From Cryomorphaceae bacterium (GTDB lineage: Bacteria > Bacteroidota > Bacteroidia > Flavobacteriales > BACL11), in assembly GCA_014384505.1 (NCBI GenBank), contig JACNFT010000038.1, forward strand, positions 1-25,568: a stretch of DNA of 25,568 nucleotides, written 5' to 3'. This document shows positions 14,819 through 23,818 of the stretch, in pieces. The notes beneath the pieces are model-generated. The model was given only the letters and a program-made list of their open reading frames with translations. It was not told where the DNA came from and made no database searches. A program made the position numbers and the translations under genes. Every line of letters begins with the position of its first letter. Positions within the stretch are counted from its first letter, which is position 1.

Positions 14819-15574
14819 ATGAGAAAAAATATAGTTGCAGGAAACTGGAAAATGAATTTGAATAGAACTGAAGGAATTGCTTTGGTAGAAGATGTGTTAG
14901 CTAAATTACCTTCAGATAATAATACTCATGTTGTACTTGCACCTTCTTTTGTGTATTTGCATAAAGTAGCAAAAATGTGTGCTAATACTTCAAAAGTAGT
15001 AGCTGCAGCTCAGGATTGTAGTGCTAATAAAAAAGGTGCTTTTACTGGGGAAGTTTCTGCGAGTATGCTAGCATCTTGTGGTGCAAGATATGTTGTTTTA
15101 GGACACTCGGAAAAAAGAGCGAATTTTGCTGAAAGCAATGAGATTTTAAAAACTAAAGTAGGACAAGCGTTTAGGAATGATTTAAAAGTAATTTTCTGTT
15201 GTGGTGAAAGTTTATCACAAAGAGAAAGTGGTGTGCATTTTGATTGGATTAAAGCTCAAATTTCAGAGAGTTTATTTCAGCTTTCATCTGAAGAATTTAA
15301 AAATATTGTTGTTGCTTACGAACCTATCTGGGCAATTGGTACTGGCGTAACCGCAAGTACTGAGCAAGCTCAAGAAATTCATGCTTTCATCAGAAATATA
15401 TTAGTTGGACAATATGGGGAAGAAGTAGCTGAAAACACTTCAATATTATATGGTGGATCTTGCAAACCAAGTAATGCAAAGGAATTATTTGCAAGCCAAG
15501 ATATTGATGGAGGTTTAATTGGTGGTGCATCATTAAGTTCTGATGATTTTGTAAAAATAACACAATCATTTTAA
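14819..15574 (+). CDS. tpiA: Triosephosphate isomerase
   Basis: A 251-residue glycolytic enzyme interconverting dihydroxyacetone phosphate and glyceraldehyde 3-phosphate. Catalytic residues are all visible: Lys11 in GNWKMN, His96 in LGHSEKR and Glu168 in AYEPIWAIGTG, followed by the phosphate loop and the C-terminal LYGGSCKPSN and DGGLIGGASL blocks. Length is standard. The ATG is 1 nt after the permease stop, and its own stop overlaps the prmA start (TAATG). Confidence 0.97.
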   Translation: MRKNIVAGNWKMNLNRTEGIALVEDVLAKLPSDNNTHVVLAPSFVYLHKVAKMCANTSKVVAAAQDCSANKKGAFTGEVSASMLASCGARYVVLGHSEKRANFAESNEILKTKVGQAFRNDLKVIFCCGESLSQRESGVHFDWIKAQISESLFQLSSEEFKNIVVAYEPIWAIGTGVTASTEQAQEIHAFIRNILVGQYGEEVAENTSILYGGSCKPSNAKELFASQDIDGGLIGGASLSSDDFVKITQSF

Positions 15575-16407
15575 TGGAATATACTGAAATAGATATTAGG
15601 TTAAAGCCTGTTGTGCCTTTTGCTGATATTTTGGTGGCTAGGCTCAATGAGATTGAGTTTGAATCTTATAGTGAAGATGAAACTGGGGTGAAGGCTTATG
15701 TGCAAACCCATTTGTTAGACGAAATTGCAGTAAAAGAAATTATAAATGAAGTTGCAAATTTATGTAAGCTTTCTTTTACGATTACTAAAGTAAAACAAGA
15801 AAACTGGAATAAAAAGTGGGAGAATAATTTTGAGCCTGTGCATATTAATGATAAATGTGTAATTAGGGCTCATTTTCATGCTGCTTTTCCTGATATAGAA
15901 CATGAAATTATTATTACACCAAAAATGTCTTTTGGAACAGGGCATCATGAAACTACTTCTTTAGTAATGAATGAAATGTTTGGGATTGATTTTACTGATA
16001 AATCAGTTTTAGATATGGGAAGTGGAACTGGTGTTTTGGCAATTTTAGCAGCTAAACTTGGGGCGACTTCACTTATTGGTATTGATTTTGATGAGTGGGC
16101 TTACAAAAATGCAGTTGAGAATGCAGAAATTAATGCAATTTCAAATATTAGCTTTATGCATGGGGATGCAGATGTAATAGGAGACGCTACATTTGATATC
16201 ATTTTAGCAAACATCAATAGAAACATTATTTTGCAAGATATTGCAACTTATGTAAAAGCTATGAATACAAAATCCGAAATTATATTTAGTGGATTCTTAA
16301 AAGAGGATATTCCGTTAATTTTAGAAAAATCAGAACAACTAGGATTAGAATTAGTTGTTTCAAAACATAAAAACAAATGGCAAATGCTACATTTAAAAAA
16401 GGCTTAA
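15574..16407 (+). CDS. prmA: Ribosomal protein L11 methyltransferase
   Basis: A 277-residue S-adenosylmethionine-dependent enzyme that methylates ribosomal protein L11. A substrate-recognition N-terminal domain (1-about 65) precedes a Rossmann methyltransferase with FGTGHHETT (120-128), the SAM motif LDMGSGTGVLAILAAKLGA (146-164), an acidic IGIDFDEWA strand and LANINRNI (211-218) in the catalytic position. The start overlaps the tpiA stop by 1 nt, and its last 31 nt overlap the start of the following large gene. The tpiA-prmA pair is a common Bacteroidota arrangement. Confidence 0.95.
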   Translation: MEYTEIDIRLKPVVPFADILVARLNEIEFESYSEDETGVKAYVQTHLLDEIAVKEIINEVANLCKLSFTITKVKQENWNKKWENNFEPVHINDKCVIRAHFHAAFPDIEHEIIITPKMSFGTGHHETTSLVMNEMFGIDFTDKSVLDMGSGTGVLAILAAKLGATSLIGIDFDEWAYKNAVENAEINAISNISFMHGDADVIGDATFDIILANINRNIILQDIATYVKAMNTKSEIIFSGFLKEDIPLILEKSEQLGLELVVSKHKNKWQMLHLKKA

Positions 16408-19400
16408 TACTTTTTGTATTAACGCTAGTTTTTTCTTTTTCAACTTGCGCTCAAAAAATAGGAAAACTAAAAGAGTTTTCAAAAGATTTCTCTATTTATC
16501 TTGCTGAATTAAGTGAGTTTATGACGACTTCAGATAATTCAGATTTGAAAACTGTATTTAAATCTTTTTCAAAAAATTCATCTGAACTTACTGCAGAAGA
16601 GAAAGAAATAATCATTCTTATCTCCAATAAAATGTTGGATAAGCGTATGCGTGCTAATCCTCATTTCTCTAATGTATTGTCTGCTTTAATGAATGTAAAT
16701 AATCATGTGGAAGGGAAGAGCATGTTGCCTGAATGGTTGGGGGTTATTGATCAGACAGTTGACAATACAACTACTAAAAAGTTAATGTTATTTTGTGCTT
16801 TTACGGATGATTTGGTAAAAGAAAATATTTTGCGAAAAAGCAAAACTGCTGCTTGGTTGGTGAATACGAATGATTATAGTTTTGATTTTGAGATTATTGA
16901 GCCTATTATTTTATTTAATTCTAATTTTAATTTAAGTTGTAGTGCTGATGGAGGTTCATATACCATTGAAGGAACAAAAGGTAAATACTATTTTGTTTCT
17001 AATGAATGGGAAGGAACTGGAGGTAAAATTAATTGGGAAAGTCATGGTTTGGCAAAGGATTCTGTTTATGCTACTATTTCTAATTATAAAATTGATACAC
17101 GGAAAAGTCAATTGCTTGCTGATTCTGCAGTTTTTTATAATAAATATATTTTCCCATTACCTATTGTAGGGCAGTTTGTCAATAAGTTAGCATCAGCTAT
17201 AGAAGCTGATAAATTCCCAAAATTCACTTCATATAGTAAGAATATTGAACTAAAAGAAATTTTTCCAAATGTAGATTATAAAGGTGGTTATAAGATGCAA
17301 GGAAAAGAATTTATTGCTGATGGTGGGGATTATGCTCAGGCTAGGATTATTTTTAAAAGAAATGGTTTTCCTGTTTTTGTTGCAAATGCTAATCGTTTTA
17401 GCTTAGGTACAGATAGAATTATTTCAAAAGGCGCAGGAATTAAAATATTTTTTGATACAGATTCTATTTATCATGCCAACTTACAATTTAAGTATATTAA
17501 TAGTGAACGGAAACTGCAATTGTACAGAGATATTAATGGTATTTCAGGAGCACCAATGCTAAATACTTACCATAATATAACTATGGATTTTGAACTTTTG
17601 GAATGGAATATAGATGGAGATATTATTACATTTGGTTCATTGCCTGGTACTGCAGAATCTCGTGTTGAACTGGAATCAGTGGATAGGTATTTACAACAGA
17701 AATATGAGTCAATGCAGGGGATAGATGCGATTCACCCTTTATTCTTAGTGAATAATTATGTTATTGCTAAACAAGAAGAAAAATTCTTTGTTGATGATTT
17801 TACAAAGTTCTCTCACTTTCCAGCTGTTCAGATTCAGCATTACCTTATACAGTTAGCGAATGATGGTTTTATCTTTTATGATTATGGAGAGGAGAGAATC
17901 ACAGTTCTGCCTAAGTTATACACCTATATTAATGCAGCTTCTGGTTTAGGGGATTATGATGTAATTGCTTTTAATTCAATAATTACACCTGGTGAATACA
18001 ATACATCAGATAAATACCTTGTAAATGCAGCTTTAAATATTGAAACCAAGGATTTAAATATACTAGGTATTCATAATATTCAATTGAGTGAAGCAAGAGA
18101 TGTTTATCTATATCCTACTGATGGTTTGTTGGTGGTTAAGAAGAATAGAGATTTTATTTTTAATGGTCAGATTTATGCGGGTAGAGGTCGTTTGAATTTA
18201 TTTGGTAAAAATTTCTTTTTTCATTATGATGAGTTTAAAGTAGACTTAAATGAGATTGATTCTGTACAACTTTCAGTGCCTGTTATGCCAATTCAAAAGG
18301 ACATGTATGGTAATGAGTTCTTAACTAAAGTTAAAACTGTAATTGAGGCAGTTACTGGTGATTTAAGAATTGATGATCCAACTAATAAATCAGGTTTAAG
18401 AAAAGATAGTTTTCCAGGTTTCCCTATTTTTAGATCCTTTGAGGATTCTTATGCCTATTATGATAGAAAAACTATTTATGATGGGATATATGATAGAGAT
18501 CGTTTTTCTTTTCATTTATTGCCTTTTGAAATTGATAGTTTAGATAATTATACGGGTAAAGGATTGGCTTTTGCAGGTACATTTGAATCGGCTGGAATTT
18601 TCCCTACTTTTGATGATACCTTGCGATTACAAGAGGATTATTCATTAGGTTTTACTCGAAAAACTCCTGCTGATGGATTTGCTATTTATGGGGGTAAAGG
18701 AAAGTATCATAATGATATTCATTTGAGTCATAAAGGATTAAGAGGGAGTGGTGACTTTGAGTATTTAACAGCTAAAGCTTCATCTGAGGAAATTTTCTTC
18801 TTCCCTGATTCTACTAATCTTTACACACAAACATTTACAATAGATGAGGTGATTTCTGGTATTGAATTTCCTCAGGTTAGTAATACAGAAACCTATGCTC
18901 ATTTCTTGCCTTATCAGGATAGGTTAGAGATTGATAAAAGAAAAGATGAATTTGATTTTTATAAAGGACAGGCAAGTTTTAATGGCAATTTATTAATGCA
19001 ACCTACAGGGGTTACTGGTGGTGGTATTATGACACTAGATAAAGCTGAAGTAAATTCCAATTTATTTACTTATAATGCCTCTTGGTTTGGGTCGGATACG
19101 GCTAGTTTGAATGTGTTTGAAAGTGGTGGAGCAATTGCTTTTAAAGCGAATAATCTCCGTACGCATATTGATATGAAAATGCGTGAAGGTGTTTTTCATT
19201 CCAATGGTTCTGGTTCTTTTGTTGAATTACCAGCTAATCAATACATCTGTTATATTGATAAGTTAAAATGGGCTATGGATGAAGAGCTGTTAACTTTGGG
19301 TGATGAAGTCGCTTCTTCTAAGGGATCAGAATTTATATCTATTCATCCTCATCAGGATTCCTTAAGCTTTATGGCTACTACTGCTAATTATAGTTTGAAG

Positions 19401-20831
19401 GACTATATAATTCATGCTAATGGAGTTCAGGATATTTCGGTAGCTGATGCTATTATTTACCCTGATTCAGGAATAGTAACAGTTGAAAAGAAAGCAGTTA
19501 TTCAAACTCTTTATGGAGCTAAAATTTTAGCTGATGATTTAACAGAATATCATACTTTCAGTAATGCTTCTGTTGATATTATTTCTGCTCATAATTATAC
19601 AGCAACTGGTGATTATACCTATACGGATGCTATGAATCAGAAACAACAAATTTTCTTTAAAGAAATAAGAGTTGGAGAAGATACAATTACCATGGCTAGG
19701 GGTGATGTTGAAACGGATAAGCCTTTTCATATTGATAGTAAATTTGATTTTAAAGGAAGTCTTGATTTATTTGCTGACAGAAAAAACTTAATTTTTGATG
19801 GCTATTTGATGGCAAATCATTCTTGTGAATTATTGGATAAGGAGTGGGTGAAATTTCGTTCCGAAATTGATCCTAAAAATATTGTATTCACTTTAGACGA
19901 AAAATTGTATAATGATAAGCAGGATTTAATTTCAACAGGCTTAGTAATGAGTTTGGATTCTACAAATATATATTCTACATTTTTAAGTAGAAAGGTAAGA
20001 GCTATTGATGCTGATTTGTTAAAAGCATCTTACAGTTTGTATTATGATAAAAAACAATTTGCTTATGTAATTGGCGGTCCTGATACTTTGTCTAGCTACT
20101 TTACTCTTTATGACAAAACTTGTAAAACTAAAGGAGAAGGCTTAATTGATATGAACCTTGACTTAGGGCAAATTATTGTAACAACTTCAGGTAGTTTTAC
20201 TCATGATATGATAAATGATAAGAAAGAGTTTGAAGGATTCTTTATGCTGGATTTCTTTTTCTCAGAAAAAGCAATGCAAGTTATGGCAAAAGATATTTAT
20301 TCCGCTCCTGGTGATGGAATGTTTGAGTATGATCATGCTTATGCAAATAATCTTGGTAGAATTGTTGGAAAAGAAAAAGGGGATATGCTTATGCTAGACT
20401 TGGAGTTAAAAGATGAATTTGTTGACTTTCCAAAAGAAATGAGTCATACCTTGTCCTTTACTAAGGCTAAATTCAAATGGGATAATATAAATAAAGCCTA
20501 TGTTGCTAAGGGTGGATTATGGCTTGGTAATATCAATGAAAGTCAAATTAATGGATTGTTAGATGGTTATATTATTATAGAGAAAGGCAGGAATTCTGAT
20601 GTTTTAACAATTTATTTGCAGACAGAGTTCTATGATGAATATTATTTCAAATACAAAAATGGGGTGTTGCTTTCATGGTCAACTAATGAGGAGTTTAATA
20701 TAGCAATACGAGAAATCACTGATGCTAAGCGTAAAGCTGAACCTAAAAAAGGTGCTACTCCTTTCCGATATATGTCTGCACCAGAAGATGTTACTGAGAA
20801 GTTTCTGAAATCAGTTAAGAAAAAGTATTAA
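16377..20831 (+). CDS. Unrecognised 1484-residue exported, beta-rich protein
   Basis: I do not recognise this family by function. Residues 1-25 are a signal peptide (hydrophobic 9-22, then CAQK); FSTC is a poor lipobox, so a lipoprotein is unlikely but not excluded. A helical segment (about 26-165) is followed by over 1200 residues of predicted short beta strands rich in aromatic-Gly-Asp patterns, with no sorting domain, membrane anchor or enzymatic motif that I can see. There is an internal duplication: DVYLYPTDGLLVVKKNRD (576-593) aligns with DAIIYPDSGIVTVEKKAV (1024-1041), and LEWNIDGDIITFGS (408-421) with LKWAMDEELLTLGD (963-976). The start overlaps prmA by 31 nt; the signal peptide requires this ATG. 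The composition resembles large periplasmic or envelope proteins; a role in envelope assembly would be a guess. Confidence 0.85.
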   Translation: MANATFKKGLILFVLTLVFSFSTCAQKIGKLKEFSKDFSIYLAELSEFMTTSDNSDLKTVFKSFSKNSSELTAEEKEIIILISNKMLDKRMRANPHFSNVLSALMNVNNHVEGKSMLPEWLGVIDQTVDNTTTKKLMLFCAFTDDLVKENILRKSKTAAWLVNTNDYSFDFEIIEPIILFNSNFNLSCSADGGSYTIEGTKGKYYFVSNEWEGTGGKINWESHGLAKDSVYATISNYKIDTRKSQLLADSAVFYNKYIFPLPIVGQFVNKLASAIEADKFPKFTSYSKNIELKEIFPNVDYKGGYKMQGKEFIADGGDYAQARIIFKRNGFPVFVANANRFSLGTDRIISKGAGIKIFFDTDSIYHANLQFKYINSERKLQLYRDINGISGAPMLNTYHNITMDFELLEWNIDGDIITFGSLPGTAESRVELESVDRYLQQKYESMQGIDAIHPLFLVNNYVIAKQEEKFFVDDFTKFSHFPAVQIQHYLIQLANDGFIFYDYGEERITVLPKLYTYINAASGLGDYDVIAFNSIITPGEYNTSDKYLVNAALNIETKDLNILGIHNIQLSEARDVYLYPTDGLLVVKKNRDFIFNGQIYAGRGRLNLFGKNFFFHYDEFKVDLNEIDSVQLSVPVMPIQKDMYGNEFLTKVKTVIEAVTGDLRIDDPTNKSGLRKDSFPGFPIFRSFEDSYAYYDRKTIYDGIYDRDRFSFHLLPFEIDSLDNYTGKGLAFAGTFESAGIFPTFDDTLRLQEDYSLGFTRKTPADGFAIYGGKGKYHNDIHLSHKGLRGSGDFEYLTAKASSEEIFFFPDSTNLYTQTFTIDEVISGIEFPQVSNTETYAHFLPYQDRLEIDKRKDEFDFYKGQASFNGNLLMQPTGVTGGGIMTLDKAEVNSNLFTYNASWFGSDTASLNVFESGGAIAFKANNLRTHIDMKMREGVFHSNGSGSFVELPANQYICYIDKLKWAMDEELLTLGDEVASSKGSEFISIHPHQDSLSFMATTANYSLKDYIIHANGVQDISVADAIIYPDSGIVTVEKKAVIQTLYGAKILADDLTEYHTFSNASVDIISAHNYTATGDYTYTDAMNQKQQIFFKEIRVGEDTITMARGDVETDKPFHIDSKFDFKGSLDLFADRKNLIFDGYLMANHSCELLDKEWVKFRSEIDPKNIVFTLDEKLYNDKQDLISTGLVMSLDSTNIYSTFLSRKVRAIDADLLKASYSLYYDKKQFAYVIGGPDTLSSYFTLYDKTCKTKGEGLIDMNLDLGQIIVTTSGSFTHDMINDKKEFEGFFMLDFFFSEKAMQVMAKDIYSAPGDGMFEYDHAYANNLGRIVGKEKGDMLMLDLELKDEFVDFPKEMSHTLSFTKAKFKWDNINKAYVAKGGLWLGNINESQINGLLDGYIIIEKGRNSDVLTIYLQTEFYDEYYFKYKNGVLLSWSTNEEFNIAIREITDAKRKAEPKKGATPFRYMSAPEDVTEKFLKSVKKKY

Positions 20832-20852
20832 TCACTATCTTGCAGCCCATTT

Positions 20853-21482
20853 ATGTTGACAACTGAAACTCTTTTATTCGTCCTTCTTGCTTACTTAACG
20901 GGCGCTTTTCCTTCAGCAGTTTGGGTAGGAAAAACATTCTATAAAATTGATGTGCGAGAGTTTGGTTCTGGTAATGCTGGGGCAACAAATACTTTTAGGG
21001 TATTGGGTAAAAAGGCAGGTATTCCTGTTTTAATAATGGATATATTTAAAGGATGGCTTAGTGTAAATTATATTTCATTTTCAACAAATATCCCTGAATC
21101 AGCTGAGGCAATTTTTGAAACTCAACTAGCTTTTGGTATTGCAGCAGTTATTGGTCATTTATTTCCTATTTATACAGGTTTTAGAGGTGGAAAAGGAATT
21201 GCTACTTTATTGGGATTACTAATCGGTTTACATGCTGTTGCAGCATTATACTCTATTTTGGTATTTGTAATTGTATTTGTTACTTCAAAATATGTTTCTT
21301 TGGGTTCAATTATAGCTTCTATAGCTTTTCCTATACTTGTTATTTTAATTTTAGGTTCAACTAATGTCTCCTTAAATTTATTTGCGTTCTTTGTACCCAT
21401 CTTATCGTTAATAACTCATCAAAAAAATATTGAAAGGTTGCTAAGGGGAGAGGAAACAAAAGTTAAATTTGGTAAAAAATAA
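20853..21482 (+). CDS. plsY: Acyl-phosphate glycerol-3-phosphate acyltransferase PlsY
   Basis: A 209-residue integral membrane enzyme that moves an acyl chain from acyl phosphate to glycerol 3-phosphate, the first step of phospholipid synthesis. The three signature loops are present: GSGNAGATN (38-46), GHLFPIYTGFRGGKG (101-115) and HQKNIERLLRGEE (189-201). Five or more hydrophobic helices separate them. An imperfect -7-like TATCTTG lies about 15 nt upstream of the ATG in the 21-nt gap after the large gene, so an internal promoter is possible but weakly supported. clpS follows after 6 nt. Confidence 0.96.
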   Translation: MLTTETLLFVLLAYLTGAFPSAVWVGKTFYKIDVREFGSGNAGATNTFRVLGKKAGIPVLIMDIFKGWLSVNYISFSTNIPESAEAIFETQLAFGIAAVIGHLFPIYTGFRGGKGIATLLGLLIGLHAVAALYSILVFVIVFVTSKYVSLGSIIASIAFPILVILILGSTNVSLNLFAFFVPILSLITHQKNIERLLRGEETKVKFGKK

Positions 21483-21488
21483 CTAACT

Positions 21489-21758
21489 ATGAAAAAATCA
21501 CAAGATTCTACTTCAAAACAGAGCTCAAGTAAGATTAAGGTTAAATCGTTATTTTTAATAAATGATGATTTTAATTCCTTTGACTATGTTGTAGATTGCT
21601 TAACAGCTATTTGCGACCATGAAACAATACAGGCTGAGCAATGTGCTTTACTTACGCATTACAAGGGAAGTTGCGAAATTGCAATAGGAGAAAATGATGA
21701 TTTAGAGCCATTAAGAGAGGATTTGGCTTTGTATGGTTTAAATGTTGAGATTCTTTAA
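21489..21758 (+). CDS. clpS: ATP-dependent Clp protease adaptor ClpS
   Basis: An 89-residue adaptor that hands N-degron proteins to ClpAP/ClpCP. After a Ser/Lys-rich flexible tail (1-16) the ClpS fold begins with LFLINDDFNSFDYVVDCL, where N25-D26-D27 form the N-degron pocket edge. The pocket histidine is H57 in LLTHYKGSC, and the sequence QAEQCALLTH is typical of Bacteroidota ClpS. The protein ends with LREDLALYGLNVEIL. It is the last gene of the long plus-strand series; no convincing terminator follows before the tRNA promoter. Confidence 0.9.
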   Translation: MKKSQDSTSKQSSSKIKVKSLFLINDDFNSFDYVVDCLTAICDHETIQAEQCALLTHYKGSCEIAIGENDDLEPLREDLALYGLNVEIL

Positions 21759-21777
21759 TATTTTACAGTAAAAATAT

Positions 21778-21806
21778 TTGTGTAAAGGGCTAATAAATTA
21801 TATTTG
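21778..21806 (+). promoter_or_regulatory. Promoter of the tRNA-Arg gene
   Basis: TTG at 21778-21780, an 18-nt spacer and TATATTTG at 21799-21806 match the Bacteroidota sigma-ABfr consensus (TTG, about 19 nt, TAnnTTTG). The tRNA begins 12 nt downstream. This is the best complete promoter in the window. Confidence 0.75.
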
Positions 21807-21817
21807 CAGCCTTATTA

Positions 21818-21891
21818 GGACTCGTAGCATAATTGGATAGTGCACTAGATTACGGCTCTGGAGGTTGGGGGTTCGAGTCCCTCCGAGTTCA
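21818..21891 (+). tRNA. tRNA-Arg (anticodon ACG)
   Basis: A full cloverleaf can be drawn. The acceptor GGACTCG pairs with CGAGTTC (one G-U pair), the D stem GCAT pairs with GTGC, the anticodon stem CTAGA pairs with TCTGG around loop TTACGGC (anticodon ACG, U33 present), and the T stem GGGGG pairs with CCCTC around TTCGAGT. A20, an arginine identity base, is present in the D loop after GG. The discriminator is A at 21891; CCA is not encoded (CAA follows). A34 is expected to become inosine, reading CGU/CGC/CGA. Confidence 0.95.
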
Positions 21892-21902
21892 CAATAAATA
21901 AT

Positions 21903-21932
21903 AATCCTAGAACGAAAGTTCTGGGATTTTTT
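21903..21932 (+). terminator. Rho-independent terminator after tRNA-Arg
   Basis: An 11-bp stem (aatcctagaac at 21903-21913 with gttctgggatt at 21918-21928, one G-U pair) closes on a GAAA loop and runs into a T tract (21927-21932, then attttat). It lies 11 nt after the tRNA. The opposite strand also ends in an A/T-rich tail, so it may serve the convergent gene ending at 21931 as well. Confidence 0.85.
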
Positions 21933-22776
21933 ATTTTATAATTTTAATGATAGCTGTTTTTGCTAGTTCTAGTTGAGTAATAACTGGATATTTAGTTTTG
22001 TTATCGACTAGTTCTATGCGGCTTGTATTGGGTGGTGAAGTTCCTAAATTAGTAGCTTTTATCTCAATTATATTTTCTCCTTCTGCTAATTTGTATTTAA
22101 TCTTTTTGCGTTTGTTAGTTGTTTCAAAATCATCAAGAATGATATTCCCATTTATAGTCAACTCAATTTTATCTCCATCTTCCATATTGGCATCCCAGAT
22201 GAAGAGACTGAGTTTATTGCTTTCCCAGTTTATGGTAAAGTCATCACCATCTTTTAATATCTCTGTTCTTTTAACTAATGAGGTGTCTTGGTATTTTTCG
22301 TTATACTTCTTTTCTACTTTAGTTTTTATTTTTTCAATCTTCTTTTCTAGCTTGCTTCTTTCCATCAAGATTACTTTTCCGCTAGCACATTCTATACTAT
22401 CTAAAAAGTTGCCAGTAAAAGCACCTTCTAGGTGTTTTGTTCCAAATTTACCATCAAAGCTTAAGTTCATACTTATGTAGCAGAAAGTATTTAATGCAGC
22501 TTCCGATTTTGTTTGAAGAATCTGAGTTTCCTGCAGTTGAAAGGATTTATCCTTTTTGAAATACAAACCACTTATTTCACTTTTGGTTTCGTCAGGAGTA
22601 TTTACATTAGTGATGGAATAACCATTCACAATTCCATTGTCTTCTTGAAGTTCCAGGCTAAAACTAATAGGGGTGTTATTGGATAAAATAATCGTTCCTA
22701 AATAGCTGAATGTATTTTGACTAAATCCTAAATTGACACTTAATAGTAGAAATAGAATTGCATTAAATCTCATCAA
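21931..22776 (-). CDS. Secreted protein of unknown function with coiled coil and C-terminal beta domain
   Basis: A 281-residue exported protein, not recognised by function. It has a signal peptide (1-20, ending GFSQ), an N-terminal beta-rich domain (about 22-135), a short charged coiled coil (about 139-161, SKLEKKIEKIKTKVEKKY) and a C-terminal domain (about 188-281). The C-terminal domain has WDANMEDGDKIELTINGN, LAEGENIIEIKATNLGTSPP, NTSRIEL, a pattern seen at the C-termini of various secreted Bacteroidota proteins. No catalytic motif or T9SS tail was found. It is 7 nt downstream of the dioxygenase-like gene on the same strand, so probably co-transcribed. The two adjacent ATGs at the start are equally possible. 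Confidence 0.75.
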   Translation of the reverse strand: MMRFNAILFLLLSVNLGFSQNTFSYLGTIILSNNTPISFSLELQEDNGIVNGYSITNVNTPDETKSEISGLYFKKDKSFQLQETQILQTKSEAALNTFCYISMNLSFDGKFGTKHLEGAFTGNFLDSIECASGKVILMERSKLEKKIEKIKTKVEKKYNEKYQDTSLVKRTEILKDGDDFTINWESNKLSLFIWDANMEDGDKIELTINGNIILDDFETTNKRKKIKYKLAEGENIIEIKATNLGTSPPNTSRIELVDNKTKYPVITQLELAKTAIIKIIK

Positions 22777-22783
22777 TAAAAAT

Positions 22784-23728
22784 TTATTTTTGCCTAATTA
22801 CCTTTAAGTAATGTACTTGCAAATCATTAATTTTTAAAGCAATAAAATAATGCCCATTTGGTAAGTTGCTATCGGGTTCCCATATTACTTCATATTTTTC
22901 AGGATTTAGTTGTTGCTTATCAAGTTCTGCAACTATTTTACCTTCAATATTATAAACGAATACACTTACTTTTGCCTCTTGAAAAACACCATATTTTATT
23001 GATACTCTATTGTTAAAAGGATTAGGGCTTGCACTATAAATCATTCCCTTATCTAGGTGGATGTTATTAGCGCCAAGTGGAATGCCATCACCATTAATTA
23101 CAATATCCCAAGTCCCTTCCATTACCCCATTTGCATTAGTGGTAAGTGGTATAATTCGATTACTAGCATCATAAATTCCACTTGTCATTGAAGCCGCAGC
23201 ATCAGTAGCAATATAAGGGTCTCCAGCAAAATAGAGCTGAGTAATTAATGTAGGGAAATTAGGAGGGGTAATTTTAAAATGAAAATGTGAGGGTCTATAA
23301 GTAGCCCCATTTAGGTATAATCCAGGCTTAATAGTTTCAAATACATAAAAACCTTGAGAATTTGAAATAGCCTTTCCTCTTAGATTGTATCCAGAGTTAT
23401 CATATTCACCAGCATCATTTGCATGCCATATATCAATTTCAGTATTTGGTATTACCTCTGAACATGCAAGATTAAGCACTTGACCACTTAATATAAGTCG
23501 TGTGCCAACTTCATTGCTATTAGCCAATATGTCATTTTGAATAGCAGGGGCATTGGCTGTGTAAAAAGGCCCTTGTCCATAAGCGTCTTCAGTAGATTCA
23601 TCACATAAAACAGGGGAATTAGGTTTTAGTGGTTCTGTAGTTTTTGCGATTGAAGGAAGGATACCTAAAGATAATGCTGCCAATGATGTATTTCTCAAAA
23701 ATTGCCTTCTGCTGTCTTTATTCTTCAT
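22784..23728 (-). CDS. Intradiol ring-cleavage dioxygenase-like protein with Tat signal and T9SS type A sorting domain
   Basis: A 314-residue protein. Residues 6-11 (SRRQFL) plus a moderately hydrophobic stretch to about 28 form a twin-arginine signal, suggesting export after folding and metal loading. The core (about 40-225) is the intradiol dioxygenase fold (protocatechuate 3,4-dioxygenase type, PF00775): IDIWHANDAGEYDN, PGLY, and YRPSHFHF. The four non-haem Fe(III) ligands appear as Y109, Y138, H148 and H150, with R145 nearby, so it could be active; such enzymes open catechol rings between the hydroxyls. The substrate is unknown, and related secreted homologues are poorly characterised. 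The tail (232-314) is a type A T9SS sorting domain: SASPNPFNN, then VFVYNIEGKIV, LPNGHYFIALK and a final HYLKVIRQK. The likely final site is the cell surface or medium. Confidence 0.87.
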   Translation of the reverse strand: MKNKDSRRQFLRNTSLAALSLGILPSIAKTTEPLKPNSPVLCDESTEDAYGQGPFYTANAPAIQNDILANSNEVGTRLILSGQVLNLACSEVIPNTEIDIWHANDAGEYDNSGYNLRGKAISNSQGFYVFETIKPGLYLNGATYRPSHFHFKITPPNFPTLITQLYFAGDPYIATDAAASMTSGIYDASNRIIPLTTNANGVMEGTWDIVINGDGIPLGANNIHLDKGMIYSASPNPFNNRVSIKYGVFQEAKVSVFVYNIEGKIVAELDKQQLNPEKYEVIWEPDSNLPNGHYFIALKINDLQVHYLKVIRQK

Positions 23729-23818
23729 AAGCCTAATTTATTAATGATTATGTTACAATATTACATAATATTCTTTGCCCTGCTATAAATGAAAAATTAA
23801 AATCTTACGCATTCAACT

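Noticed and set aside
16440..16455. Lipobox in the 1484-residue protein (FSTC)
   Set aside because: Phe at the -3 position and Thr before Cys fit the lipobox poorly; cleavage after CAQ as a normal signal peptide is more likely.
21758..21778. AT-only inverted repeat after clpS as a terminator
   Set aside because: The stem is all A-T with a bulge and is not followed by a T tract; it overlaps the tRNA promoter.
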